From: Acididesulfobacillus acetoxydans
Lineage (GTDB): Bacteria; Bacillota; Desulfitobacteriia; Desulfitobacteriales; Desulfitobacteriaceae
Strand: one strand, 5' to 3'
DNA: 64,000 nt
Assembly: GCF_900016645.1 (NCBI RefSeq)
Contig: NZ_CDGJ01000048.1
The position numbers and the translations under genes are program-made. Below are positions 8,373-16,616 of this stretch, piece after piece; the first letter of the stretch is position 1, and each line of letters begins with the position of its first letter. The notes beneath the pieces were generated by a model. That model saw only the letters and a program-made list of their open reading frames with translations. It was not told the origin of the DNA and searched no databases.

Positions 8373-8762
8373 ACCATGGAAAATGTGGCTCCAGAGAGCA
8401 AAGAGTAATCTTACAAGGGCAGGGTTTGGCAGACAAACGCAAGATATACTATATGAAGATCTTTGCTTTGATGCCCAACAGTCATCTGAAAAGGCACTAA
8501 AAGGGGTAATGGTACTCTTGGGGTCAGATATCCCGAGAACCCATTTCATAGGATACCTTTAACGGCTAATTGAGGACTCCGGAAAAGTTGAAATTCCTGA
8601 AAATCTCAAAGAGGCAGCAATTTTACGGATTATGCAGCTACAACTCGCTACCCTGGGGATTGGGAACCAGTAGATGAGTCCGAATACAAACGAGCGGTTT
8701 TTCTGGCACAAGAAGTCTTCCAGTGGGTGTTACTATTGATCTCTAAGGTAAATCATCAGTAG
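8362..8762 (+). pseudogene. HEPN-domain protein, disrupted by a stop and a frameshift
   Basis: The first part, from ATG 8362, reads as a HEPN protein (WKMWLQRAKSNLTRAG, CFDAQQSSEKALKG, IPRTHFIGYL) and stops at TAA 8560-8562. The same frame then continues as family-like RLIEDSGKVEIPENLKEAA, after which homology moves to another frame near 8622-8625 (DYAATTRYPGDWEPVDE, then FLAQEVFQWVLLLI) and ends at TAG 8760-8762. So one in-frame stop and one single-base frameshift separate it from an intact gene of about 130 residues. It overlaps the nucleotidyltransferase gene by 11 bases. The toxin side is probably inactive. Confidence 0.75.
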
Positions 8763-8763
8763 A

Positions 8764-8785
8764 CGGGATGCCGGGTGACATCCCG
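8764..8785 (+). terminator. hairpin after the HEPN remnant
   Basis: CGGGATG (8764-8770) and CATCCCG (8779-8785) form a 7-bp stem with an 8-base loop just after the HEPN stop. There is no T-run, so termination is uncertain. Confidence 0.3.
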
Positions 8786-8928
8786 GGGTCATTCTTATCC
8801 GCTGGTATTTCGTGAGACCTTATCGAAAGATAATTGCCGTTGGGAGCATTGAGGGTGGACGATGGGGTACAGATTTCGCGGGGTATCCGGATTTAGAGAT
8901 TCTCATACTTGCTCCAGGGGTATATAAG

Positions 8929-9753
8929 ATGGATAACTCAGAAGAAGCAACTGCACAGGGGAAATCTCCATCGGGCACATCGATCTTGGTATTCTTTGCA
9001 TTAGTCTTTGCTTTAGCCATTCCTTTCTGGGTGATGGGTGGTTTGACAGGTCGGCAACTATTACCAGGCCTACCAATAGACGCACTGATGGCAGTTTGTC
9101 CAGTGCTGGCCGCATTGATTCTTTCTTACCATGAGAATGGGTCAGTGGGTGCAAAGGTATTGCTTAAGCGGGCCATAGATTACAAACATATTACGTTGAA
9201 GCGGTGGTACGTTCCGACACTTCTGTTGATGCCATTTGTGATGGTTTTGTCGTTCGATGTAATGCGCTTAGAAGGAACGCCTGTTCCAATTCCTCAGATC
9301 CCAATAGTTCAGACTTTGATTTTGTGTATTCTGTTTTTTGTTGGCGCTCTAGGCGAGGAACTGGGCTGGTCAGGCTATGTCATCGATCCGTTGCAACATC
9401 GTTTGGGGGTGCTACAGGCCAGTATTGTTTTAGGGGCCGTTTGGGCAATCTTCCATTTTGTTGCGTTAACCCATGCGTACCGTTCGATGTCGTGGATTGC
9501 TTGGTGGTCACTAGGCACGGTGGCACTACGAGTGATAATGGTCTGGCTTTACAACAATGCCGGCAAGAGTGTCTTCGCTGTGGCACTTTTTCATATGACG
9601 ATCAACGTTACGTGGCAACTGTTTCCTATTAATGGCTCTTATTATGATCCGCGTGTTACTAGTGTAATCTTGGCCTTAGTGGCCATTATCGTTATCGTCA
9701 TTTGGAGACCACGAACTTTGTCTCGATTCGGAAAGGCCCAGAGGGATACATAA
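8929..9753 (+). CDS. CPBP-family intramembrane protease homologue
   Basis: This polytopic membrane protein belongs to the CPBP/Abi (CAAX protease and bacteriocin-processing) family. Motif 1 is EELGWSG where active members usually have EExGWRG: both Glu are kept but the Arg of EExxxR is Ser. Motif 2 (WAIFHF) and motif 3 (HMTIN near the C-terminus) are present with their His residues. I prefer ATG 8929, after CCAGGGG, over an upstream GTG at 8812, because the added 39 residues are hydrophilic and unlike the family. Its neighbours are a broken toxin pair and intergenic DNA, so no partner bacteriocin is evident. Protease activity is uncertain given the substitution. Confidence 0.75.
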   Translation: MDNSEEATAQGKSPSGTSILVFFALVFALAIPFWVMGGLTGRQLLPGLPIDALMAVCPVLAALILSYHENGSVGAKVLLKRAIDYKHITLKRWYVPTLLLMPFVMVLSFDVMRLEGTPVPIPQIPIVQTLILCILFFVGALGEELGWSGYVIDPLQHRLGVLQASIVLGAVWAIFHFVALTHAYRSMSWIAWWSLGTVALRVIMVWLYNNAGKSVFAVALFHMTINVTWQLFPINGSYYDPRVTSVILALVAIIVIVIWRPRTLSRFGKAQRDT

Positions 9754-9895
9754 GCCAAAATCTGTCCGCATTTCTTTTCGCCGATGCATGAAGGTCAATT
9801 TCTTTTTCCCGCTACAGATGGCCGCGTATTGCCATGCTCCGGCCACCTCACGGATAAGCCATTACCCCGCCGTAGCGCCTTGCTAAGTTCAAGAA

Positions 9896-9993
9896 GCTGG
9901 CTGGATAAATCCTAGCCAGCGGCAGGTAGCGAGTCTTGCGTGTGGAGTCGCCGGATGGTGGCCTTCTACCCGCAGAGCGGCATAACATGCCGC
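9896..9993 (+). ncRNA. structured leader-like region of unknown identity
   Basis: Two strong hairpins are visible: 9896-9920 (GCTGGCT, GGATAAATCC, AGCCAGC with one bulge) and 9977-9993 (GCGGCAT AAC ATGCCGC, perfect 7 bp), with a GC-rich stretch between. The region directly precedes a good ribosome site (GGGAGGAG) and the ATG at 10019. It could be a cis-regulatory RNA or part of a retroelement RNA. I could not match it to TPP, cobalamin, Moco or T-box consensus by eye. Confidence 0.3.
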
Positions 9994-10018
9994 TAACAGT
10001 TTGAAGGGAGGAGAATTA

Positions 10019-10126
10019 ATGAAGATAGTTGCAGTTGCTGATATTCATTCTAAGGACAAATACAGCGAAATAGGGTGCAGGGTGGGCGGCCCACCCGCTG
10101 ACTACCGTGAAAAAACGGATACTTAA
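10019..10126 (+). pseudogene. N-terminal stub of a metallophosphoesterase
   Basis: After GGGAGGAG, an ATG opens a frame beginning MKIVAVADIHSK, the typical start of a calcineurin-like metallophosphoesterase with its metal-binding DxH (D8, H10). From about codon 13 the sequence turns into the repeat shared with 7394-7422, and the frame stops at 10124-10126 after 35 codons. The gene was therefore truncated exactly where the repeat begins. Confidence 0.6.
10061..10096 (+). repeat. copy 2 of the flanking repeat, with palindrome
   Basis: TACAGCGAAATAGGGTGCAG is followed by GGTGGGCGGC; the 30 bases at 10061-10090 match 7394-7422. Here the end also makes an 8-bp inverted repeat, GGGTGGGC G GCCCACCC (10080-10096), that copy 1 lacks. 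The rest of 9754-10182 holds no gene besides the stub. Confidence 0.6.
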
Positions 10127-10182
10127 GTAAAGCGGAGGCTTAACGGCGACCGTATAAAGGCAATTTGGAAGGATGAACCGGA

Positions 10183-10875
10183 TTGGCGAAATGTATCAAC
10201 TGCCTTAAGGAACTGGAATTGTTTCGCGGATTGGAGAAAGAGGAATTTGCCAATGTATGCCTCGCCGCTAGCAAACAGATCATCGAAAAAGGGAGTTATT
10301 TGTTCACCCAAGGTGAGCCGGCAGATACCCTTTTCCTAGTGAAGGGTGGTAAGCTGAAGCTTGTTCAGTTAACTGAGGGTGGACGCGAGATTATTGTTGA
10401 CATTTTGGGGCAAGGGGAAGTTCTCGGGGAAACCGTACTTTTTCAAAGAGAAGAGCATCTGTACAGCGCCAAAGCCATTGAGACGACAAAGGTCTGTTCT
10501 TTTAGCATGGCTCAGTTTGAAACCGTGATAAAAAGTAATCCGGCTCTCGCTGTGAAGATGATCAGCCACCTGGGACAAAAACTTTACGAGTTTATCAGGT
10601 TGGCTGGGGAGATAACTGGCACATCTGCCAGAGAAAGACTTCTGCACGTTCTGCATCATTTGGCTGACGAGCACGGGCGGCCGGTTGAGAAAGGGATTCT
10701 GATTGAGTTGGACCTCACACAGCAGGAGTTAGCTGACATGATCGGCGTTTCAAGAGTCAAAGTTGCTCAGATTATCGGCGGATTGAAAGAGTCTGGAGTC
10801 ATCCAACGCAAGGGGAAGTCTTACTTTTTAGCATCTGACCCGTGCCTCTTAAGAAATTTTCCAGAAGGTCAATGA
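10183..10875 (+). CDS. Crp/Fnr-family transcriptional regulator
   Basis: This 230-residue regulator has a cyclic-nucleotide-type sensor domain (about residues 20-125, with GSYLFTQGEPADTLFLVKGG and GEVLGETVLF), a long dimer helix and a C-terminal Crp-type winged helix (LTQQELADMIGVSRVKVAQI). Two N-terminal cysteines (C4, C7 in CINC) could bind a redox cofactor, but a full FNR-type four-Cys set is not present. The start is TTG 10183, nine bases after GGAAGGA; an in-frame stop lies just upstream, so no longer start is possible. The next gene has a palindromic site with Crp/Fnr spacing in its promoter, suggesting it is the regulator's target. Confidence 0.88.
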   Translation: MAKCINCLKELELFRGLEKEEFANVCLAASKQIIEKGSYLFTQGEPADTLFLVKGGKLKLVQLTEGGREIIVDILGQGEVLGETVLFQREEHLYSAKAIETTKVCSFSMAQFETVIKSNPALAVKMISHLGQKLYEFIRLAGEITGTSARERLLHVLHHLADEHGRPVEKGILIELDLTQQELADMIGVSRVKVAQIIGGLKESGVIQRKGKSYFLASDPCLLRNFPEGQ

Positions 10876-10933
10876 GACGGGGGTTCAAGAACAGCCGCTG
10901 CCTATTCAGTTGGCAGAAAAAAATTCCTAAAGT

Positions 10934-10947
10934 GTAAACAAGTTTAC
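10934..10947 (+). promoter_or_regulatory. palindromic Crp/Fnr-type operator candidate
   Basis: GTAAACAAGTTTAC is a perfect 14-bp palindrome that can be read as GTAAA-N4-TTTAC, the same geometry as Fnr sites (TTGAT-N4-ATCAA). It lies 59 bases after the Crp/Fnr gene and 50 bases before the next start codon. Confidence 0.5.
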
Positions 10948-10997
10948 TGTGAGATTCTTGGGGATGCTCTAAGATAGTTGTCAAGGAGGCGATAAGC

Positions 10998-11309
10998 GTG
11001 ATAATAAGCGAGGAAATCAAAGAATTAATCGACCAGGCTCCCATGGTACCGATTGCCACGGTTTCGGCCGAAGGGGAACCCCATCTGATCGTGGTAGGAA
11101 AAGTTAAAGAAGTGCGGGAGAACGACATATTGACCTTTGGGGTTTATAAGATGGAAAAGACCCAGCAGAACATCAAGGCAAATGGCTTGATGCAGGTCAT
11201 TATTGCAGTGCGAGAGGGCGGCTCCAAGGGATACCGTCTAACGGGGAAAGCATCTGTGGATGGCGGCTTGGTCTTGTTTAAGGCAGAACAGAGGGAAAAG
11301 CTGCTTTAG
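10998..11309 (+). CDS. short pyridoxamine 5'-phosphate oxidase-like (FMN-binding split barrel) protein
   Basis: The 103-residue product resembles small split-barrel flavoproteins: APMVPIATVSAEGEPHLIVV at residues 14-33, then KVKEV, FGVYKMEKTQQNI and GYRLTGKA. These bind FMN or a related cofactor and reduce various small molecules; the substrate is unknown. GTG 10998 sits eight bases after AAGGAGG. It is shorter than the usual 130-140 residues, lacking a C-terminal strand, but has no sign of frameshift. It follows a Crp/Fnr gene and a palindromic operator, so it is probably induced under a redox or oxygen condition. Confidence 0.7.
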   Translation: MIISEEIKELIDQAPMVPIATVSAEGEPHLIVVGKVKEVRENDILTFGVYKMEKTQQNIKANGLMQVIIAVREGGSKGYRLTGKASVDGGLVLFKAEQREKLL

Positions 11310-11445
11310 ATTTTTAAGGAAGTTTAGGTAAAGTCTAAAACGGAAATTGGGTTTTTCGGGCTATACAGGCCTTTTGAAAGCGATTTAGGGGGCAATGAAG
11401 ACATTCATACTAGAAAGATTGTAATTTAGGCTCTACCCGGGCAAG

Positions 11446-11502
11446 AGAAAGAGGTACTCTCGAGAAACGGAAGGTTTCTTGAATGAGCGCCTCTTTCTTT
11501 TT
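11446..11502 (+). terminator. large branched terminator hairpin
   Basis: AGAAAGAGG (11446-11454) pairs with CCTCTTTCT (11490-11498), enclosing an inner hairpin (AGAAAC 11463-11468 / GTTTCT 11474-11479), and is followed by a T-rich run. It ends the split-barrel gene's transcript. The remaining 11503-11749 shows nothing I recognise. Confidence 0.7.
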
Positions 11503-11749
11503 CGGTGCAGGGGCGGAGGTTCTTCGGAGCGGCTTGGAATCTCAGGCCAGTCGCCGGCTGTTCAGTGAGCTACCCCGAAGTCGCGGGGGTTGGATTCGCC
11601 TGATGTTGCCGGTGATCTGCGGTATCTGAGCGGGTGAGAGGGCCTGTGATAGCTGCTTTTTTCGGGGCCATTAACCTTCGAAGCAGGAACTAGAGGAAGC
11701 GTGTCGAATGAATGACTCATTGAGGGAAATGGTAGGGGTAGGAAGGTAG

Positions 11750-12394
11750 GTGTTTTGTGTGTTTCGTGGCCTTAAATGGCTGGTCATTCTGGTTATTCTT
11801 CTTCCCATCGCCGGCTTCTATGTATGGTTCTTTCATACATTTCATCCAGCCCGGCTGGGAGTGATAACCTCCGCGACTGGACTGTCTCAAGAAGAAAAGG
11901 TTGTTCAGGCTGCAAAGAGTTTACAGGGGATTCTTTACGACTACTCGGGCGGTCGACTCCTGAGATTCGGTCTTCTAGTCTGTACCGACGTGCCGCGCCT
12001 GAGTTACCAGGCAGCAGGCATCGATATTGGCAGCCTGATGGCCGCAGATTACAAAAGACATCCGGATCACTACTCCGCCTTCCCTGGCAACAACCCGTCT
12101 ACCTCTTATTTCGATCGTCGGGTAGAAAACCAAAAGGTTTTTTTCAGCGATACTGGCAGGCTGATCCGGAATTGCACGGCCCCAGAGCCGGGTGATTCCG
12201 TATTTTACGGTTCATCTCATGTAACTATGGTTCTGGCAGTATACCCTGACCATACCTATGATGAAATTGAAACGGCGCCGGGAACTTGTCTTGCGACTGT
12301 TCATTATCACAAAAAGTGGACACCCAGGGACGTGGGTCGATTCAAACGGCTGACGCAGCTGCGGCCTGGTGGGAAGGGGTTACTGAATGGGTGA
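11750..12394 (+). CDS. DUF1287-like exported protein (NlpC/P60 superfamily)
   Basis: An N-terminal membrane segment (about residues 7-30) anchors or exports the protein. The body resembles DUF1287: LVCTDVPRLSYQAAGIDI with the candidate catalytic Cys, DRRVENQKVFF, then a His in SSHVTMVLA. Those features suggest a papain-like fold of the NlpC/P60 type. The biochemical role of DUF1287 proteins is not established. The start is GTG 11750, with AGGAAGG upstream; an alternative in-frame GTG is at 11759. It overlaps the start of the following methyltransferase fragment by 8 bases. Confidence 0.55.
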   Translation: MFCVFRGLKWLVILVILLPIAGFYVWFFHTFHPARLGVITSATGLSQEEKVVQAAKSLQGILYDYSGGRLLRFGLLVCTDVPRLSYQAAGIDIGSLMAADYKRHPDHYSAFPGNNPSTSYFDRRVENQKVFFSDTGRLIRNCTAPEPGDSVFYGSSHVTMVLAVYPDHTYDEIETAPGTCLATVHYHKKWTPRDVGRFKRLTQLRPGGKGLLNG

Positions 12395-12742
12395 AAAATA
12401 TACCGAATTGAATTCCAGCTTTTTTGATAAATGGATTGACAAGGGCTGGGAATGGGGACGACCTATTGGTCATGACGTCTTTGAAAGAGCAAAAAGTGAT
12501 GATTGGTTTGTACTATTAACACCTACTAAACCCGTACCTAGGGAGTGGTTTTGTGAAATGAGGAATGCTGACATACTGGGTCTAGCTTCCGGCGGTGGTC
12601 AGCAAATACCAATATTTACTGCACTGGGTGCAAGATGTACAGTATTGGATTATTCGAAAAAACAGTCCGGGAAGCAGAGTGGCTTTATGATCATTTTGTT
12701 GACCACGTAGTATACGGAATTCTGGCACGGGAATGGAAGTAG
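12387..12742 (+). pseudogene. class I SAM-dependent methyltransferase, internally deleted
   Basis: The frame from 12387 begins like a SAM methyltransferase with motif I ILGLASGGGQQIPIFTALGA followed by CTVLDYS, then stops at 12708-12710 after 107 residues. From about 12651 a second frame reads TVREAEWLYDHFVDHVVYGI and ends at 12740-12742, looking like the tail of a different or internally deleted protein. Most of the catalytic domain is therefore missing and a frameshift lies just after motif I. It is translationally overlapped with the upstream gene. Confidence 0.65.
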
Positions 12743-12838
12743 TGACAGTAGTAGGCAGTTGTTGGGTCTGAGGGAAGTGGGAGACAAGGTGTGAAAGGAG
12801 AGGTCTGCAGGACAACGTGCACTGGGGAGGTGTGGAAT

Positions 12839-14581
12839 GTGAGCTTGGAGAGGGCATTTGCGGAAATTTACCATGGCGTTATCGTTATAGATCTTGAAGG
12901 ACGGGTTGTGGCCGCAAATAAGGCTGCGGCCGAACTTCTGAATATTCAGGAAGGACTCGTCGGTCTGCCCGCGAGCAGCATTCCGCCCGGCAGGGGGATT
13001 ATGGCGGTGTTGAGCACGGGTACGCCCATCTGGCGGGATAAAGTGGCCGTGAACGGTCGCGTCTTGGTCTTTCATCACCAGCCTTTCCGTAAGGAGGGCC
13101 GGCTGGGCGGCGTGGTGAGCTCTTTTCAGGACATGAGCGGCTGGGAGGCTAAGGAGCGGGAACTGGAAACGGTAAGACAAGAAAACCGTGAGCTGGAGGC
13201 TATTTTTGACTCGTCATTTGATGAAATCTTTGTGACTGACGGTCAAGGTTACACCCTGCGGGTCAATAAGGCGGGCCAGGGTTTTTATGGCTTGAACGAA
13301 GCGGAAATTGTCGGCAAACATGTGAGTACACTGGAGGAGGAGGGCCTTTTCTCCCCGAGCATTACTCCCCAGGTGATTAAACTGAAGAAACGCTTGACGT
13401 CTGTCCAGACGACGAAGAACGGTCACAAGATTATTGTCACAGGCAATCCCGTCTTTGATGAACAAGGTAAGATCATCCGCGTCGTCACGAATTCCCGTGA
13501 CATTACCGAACTGAGCAACCTGCGGCAGCGCTTGGAAGAGACAGAGAAACTGATGGATAGCTACCGCAGCGAAATCGCCAAATTGCGCCTGGAAAGGTTG
13601 AAACTGACGGATGTCGTCAGCGATAGCCCAGCCATGCGGAATATTTTGGAACTGGCGGAAAGGGTGGCGGGGGTTGATTCCACGGTGCTCATCGAAGGAG
13701 AATCAGGAGTCGGCAAAGGCGTGGTCGCGGCAAAAGTCCACGACTGGAGCAAGCGCCGGGAAAAACCGTACATTACGGTTAACTGTGGGGCTATCCCGGA
13801 AACCCTGATCGAGTCCGAACTCTTCGGCTATGAGTTCGGTGCCTTTACCGGCGCCAAGAAAGAGGGCAAAAAAGGGCTTTTTGAACTGGCCCAAGGCGGC
13901 ACTGTGTTCTTGGATGAGATCACGGAGCTGCCTCTCAATCTCCAGGTCAAGCTTCTTCATGTTGTTCAGGAGAGGAGAATCATGCGCGTCGGGGGAGGCG
14001 AACCGGTCGCGATCAATGTTCGGATCATAGCCGCGACCAATCGCGATATGAAGAGCTTGATCAAAGAGAAGAAATTTCGCGAGGATCTATATTACCGTCT
14101 CAATGTCGTACCGGTGGTTATTCCGCCGTTGCGCATGCGCAGGGAAGATATTCCGGGCTTGATTGAGCATTTTCTGGCTGCGTGCGGGGAGAAATATGAA
14201 CTGCAAAAACGGGTATCAGCGGAGGCGTTGAAATACTTGGTTGCTTACAATTGGCCGGGTAACGTTCGGGAGCTGGAAAACCTGATCGAGCGCTTCGTCG
14301 TGACCGTGGATGGACCGGAAATTTTACCGCAACACTTGCCGGAGTATCTTCGCCGGGCGGACCCAGGGGGCGAGAAGCTGCTGGTCTTAGATATTTGCCC
14401 CCTGAAAGAGGCTATGGAAGAGTTGGAAAGGCAGCTTTTGGCCAAGGCTTTGGCTCGTTTTCCCAATACCTACCGGATGGCGGATGCCTTAGAAGTCAAT
14501 CAGTCGACCATTGTAAGGAAGTTACATCGTTATGGAATTTCGAAGAATCTAGCGCGCTACCGGGATGAAGAGACAACCTAG
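12839..14581 (+). CDS. sigma-54-dependent transcriptional activator with two PAS domains
   Basis: This enhancer-binding protein activates RNA polymerase carrying sigma-54 by ATP hydrolysis. It has two PAS-like sensor domains (about residues 5-100 and 130-235), a short coiled linker, then the AAA+ domain with Walker A GESGVGKG (about residue 287) and the sigma-54 contact loop GAFTGA (about 334). It ends in a Fis-type helix-turn-helix (ARFPNTYRMADALEVNQSTI). I favour GTG 12839, eight bases after GGGGAGG, since the PAS domain begins at once; GTG 12791 is an alternative that adds 16 residues. A consensus sigma-54 promoter lies 200 bases downstream, before the amino acid catabolic genes, making these its obvious target. 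Confidence 0.93.
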   Translation: MSLERAFAEIYHGVIVIDLEGRVVAANKAAAELLNIQEGLVGLPASSIPPGRGIMAVLSTGTPIWRDKVAVNGRVLVFHHQPFRKEGRLGGVVSSFQDMSGWEAKERELETVRQENRELEAIFDSSFDEIFVTDGQGYTLRVNKAGQGFYGLNEAEIVGKHVSTLEEEGLFSPSITPQVIKLKKRLTSVQTTKNGHKIIVTGNPVFDEQGKIIRVVTNSRDITELSNLRQRLEETEKLMDSYRSEIAKLRLERLKLTDVVSDSPAMRNILELAERVAGVDSTVLIEGESGVGKGVVAAKVHDWSKRREKPYITVNCGAIPETLIESELFGYEFGAFTGAKKEGKKGLFELAQGGTVFLDEITELPLNLQVKLLHVVQERRIMRVGGGEPVAINVRIIAATNRDMKSLIKEKKFREDLYYRLNVVPVVIPPLRMRREDIPGLIEHFLAACGEKYELQKRVSAEALKYLVAYNWPGNVRELENLIERFVVTVDGPEILPQHLPEYLRRADPGGEKLLVLDICPLKEAMEELERQLLAKALARFPNTYRMADALEVNQSTIVRKLHRYGISKNLARYRDEETT

Positions 14582-14593
14582 GGGGCTTTGTCT

Positions 14594-14609
14594 CATGCAG
14601 GGATGCATG
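14594..14609 (+). promoter_or_regulatory. palindrome, candidate activator-binding site
   Basis: CATGCAGGGATGCATG is a perfect 6-4-6 palindrome about 176 bases upstream of the -24 element, a usual distance for a sigma-54 enhancer site. A second copy was not found nearby. Confidence 0.4.
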
Positions 14610-14784
14610 ATGCGAATTTAGCTGGGCATGAGGGAACGAAGCGGAAACAGTGCAGGCGGAACGAGTGCGGTAAGGGGTGAGGGGTCGCTTTTAATGCAAT
14701 GGCGCATGAAGGCGGCCCCCCCTGATTCTTCTCGGAGGCCCGAAGAAGGGCGGAAAGGCCGAAAATATCCAACGGGCACGAGTC

Positions 14785-14800
14785 TGGCACAGCAGTTGCT
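14785..14800 (+). promoter_or_regulatory. sigma-54 (-24/-12) promoter of the permease operon
   Basis: TGGCACAGCAGTTGCT matches the sigma-54 consensus TGGCACRNNNNTTGCW at every defined position. It lies 410 bases upstream of the permease start, after the activator gene. No stronger sigma-70-type promoter is visible in 14582-15209. Confidence 0.85.
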
Positions 14801-14896
14801 ACGGAAATTACTAAGTTCCCAAGGATATTTAGAGGACATGTATTTTTTGGCTAAGCAGGAAGTATAACTTTCACGGCGCATACCCATAGGGCATAA

Positions 14897-14929
14897 GAAT
14901 TCTTACGAAATCAGAGATTTCGAGAATTC
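14897..14929 (+). promoter_or_regulatory. long inverted repeat in the leader of the permease operon
   Basis: GAATTCT...CGAAATC (14897-14912) pairs with GATTTCG AGAATTC (14916-14929): 14 bp with a two-base bulge and an AGA loop. It lies about 100 bases inside the transcript from the sigma-54 promoter. It has no T-run, so it is more likely a leader structure or protein site than a terminator. Confidence 0.45.
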
Positions 14930-15209
14930 GTTATAAGTGCAACTAAGTCTTCGGCCTGCGCTAAAGTTTGGCGCAGCCAAGGTTTCTTTATTTGCGCCGT
15001 TGGGCCGGAGCGGAGGAGTCGGATTGACCCCAGTCCCTAAGGGGGTTGTTGTTTTACTTCCAAGGAAGAAGTTGGATGAGAAGCCGTTGCAGGGGGAAAG
15101 GAGGGCGGAGCATGTTGTAAGTGGAGTGAAGATTGGAAAGAGTGAAAAAAGGAGTATTTTGGCGAACGGTGCGCGGAAAGTAATCCAAGATCGCGGGAGG
15201 TGTTTATCC

Positions 15210-16616
15210 ATGTCCGATGACGTGAGGGTCGAAGTACCCCGACTCAGGAAAAACGCTTTGAGCCTGAGCGAAATAGTCTCTTCTTCCCTGGCCAATGTGG
15301 CCCCGGCTATGTGTATCTACTTTTCTCTTTCCCTCATCGTGGGCGGGGCCGGCATAGCAGCCCCCTTGACCATCCTCTTGGCGGCGATAGCCATGGGTTT
15401 CCATGCCAATGCGATTACCGAGTTTACCAAAGCCCTGCCGAGCACCGGATCTTATGTTACCTTCATCGGCAAATCTTTCGGTCGGCGCATGAGCGTGATC
15501 GTGGCGCTCATGTACGTCTTTTCTTATATTGTGGCTATTGGTTCGGTCATAACTATGGGTGGTTATTGGACGGCGGATATCCTGAAGAATTTCTTGAGTG
15601 TCCAGGTGCCCTGGTGGCTGATCAGTGTTTTGTTCGTGCTGCTCGTTTACTGGTTGACGACCTCCGGCATTAAGTTGTCCGTGCGGACGATTGTGACGGT
15701 TTTTGCCTTTGAAGTGGGTCTTTTGTTAATATCGGCGATAGCCATGCTGATCGTTGCCCACGCTTACATCAGTTTTGCCCCGCTTAACCCGGCGAACCTG
15801 AAGAACGGCTGGGGGGGTGTCGGGTTGGGCTTCCCCATCGCCATATTTATGTTCATAGGGGTGGGAAACTCGGCCCCGCTGGCGGAGGAGACTGAAAACC
15901 CGCGGAAGAATGTGCCCCGCGCGGTCTATGCCTCGGTCATTGTGGCCGGGCTGTTGTACACTTTTCTCGGTTATGCGACGATTATCGGTCTGCATGCCGA
16001 CGAAGCGGCCATTGCTAAGGCGAGTGTGCCCTTCATAGACGCGGCTAAAGTCGCTCTGGGCGGCTTCGTCATTCTGGCTTATCTCGCCGGCTTTACCAGC
16101 ACTCTGGCCTGTCTGATCGGGGCCACTAACGGGCAATCCCGGGTGATATTCAGTGCTGCCCGTGAAGGACTCCTGCCTAAATGGCTGGCAGGAGTGGGGC
16201 GTAAACAGACGCCCGTGGCCGCCATACGTTTCTATCTGGTTGTTGCCTGCCTGGTAACCTTTATCTGGAGCATCACGGCGGCCCCGCTCGACGTTTATGG
16301 TTATCTGAGTACCTTGGGAGCTATCGGTGTCATTCTCGTCTATATAACTCTGAATTTTGCCCTGACTGTCTTTTTCAAACGCCAGCGCCCGGGAGAGTTC
16401 AGGGTCTGGCTGCATGGAATTGTGCCAGCCGTGAGTACCCTCACCATGCTTCTGCCCCTCTGGGGATTGGTGCAGCCCGGTCAACCGGTACCCTTCAACG
16501 TCTTTCCCTACGTAGTCCTCATCTACCTTGTTTTGGTCATAGCCTATGCTTTGGTCGCCACTAAGATGAATCCGGAACTCGGCAAACGAGTAGGCAGCGT
16601 GGTGGCGGATAAATAG
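15210..16616 (+). CDS. APC-family amino acid permease
   Basis: This 468-residue transporter has about twelve membrane segments and the APC-superfamily start (LSEIVSSSLANVAPAMCIYF) and IFMFIGVGNSAPLAEETENP in the middle. Such permeases take up amino acids by proton symport or exchange. The neighbours (an aminotransferase and aldehyde dehydrogenase) suggest GABA, beta-alanine or another omega-amino acid, but the substrate is inferred. I use ATG 15210, nine bases after GGGAGG; a longer frame back to GTG 14937 adds 91 non-conserved residues and crosses the leader hairpin. It is the first gene after the sigma-54 promoter. Confidence 0.9.
   Translation: MSDDVRVEVPRLRKNALSLSEIVSSSLANVAPAMCIYFSLSLIVGGAGIAAPLTILLAAIAMGFHANAITEFTKALPSTGSYVTFIGKSFGRRMSVIVALMYVFSYIVAIGSVITMGGYWTADILKNFLSVQVPWWLISVLFVLLVYWLTTSGIKLSVRTIVTVFAFEVGLLLISAIAMLIVAHAYISFAPLNPANLKNGWGGVGLGFPIAIFMFIGVGNSAPLAEETENPRKNVPRAVYASVIVAGLLYTFLGYATIIGLHADEAAIAKASVPFIDAAKVALGGFVILAYLAGFTSTLACLIGATNGQSRVIFSAAREGLLPKWLAGVGRKQTPVAAIRFYLVVACLVTFIWSITAAPLDVYGYLSTLGAIGVILVYITLNFALTVFFKRQRPGEFRVWLHGIVPAVSTLTMLLPLWGLVQPGQPVPFNVFPYVVLIYLVLVIAYALVATKMNPELGKRVGSVVADK

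Noticed and set aside
12791..12838. Longer start of the sigma-54 activator
   Set aside because: Possible, but GTG 12839 has a better-placed GGGGAGG and the PAS domain begins there.
14937..15209. N-terminal extension of the amino acid permease
   Set aside because: It is not hydrophobic or conserved, and a better ribosome site precedes ATG 15210.
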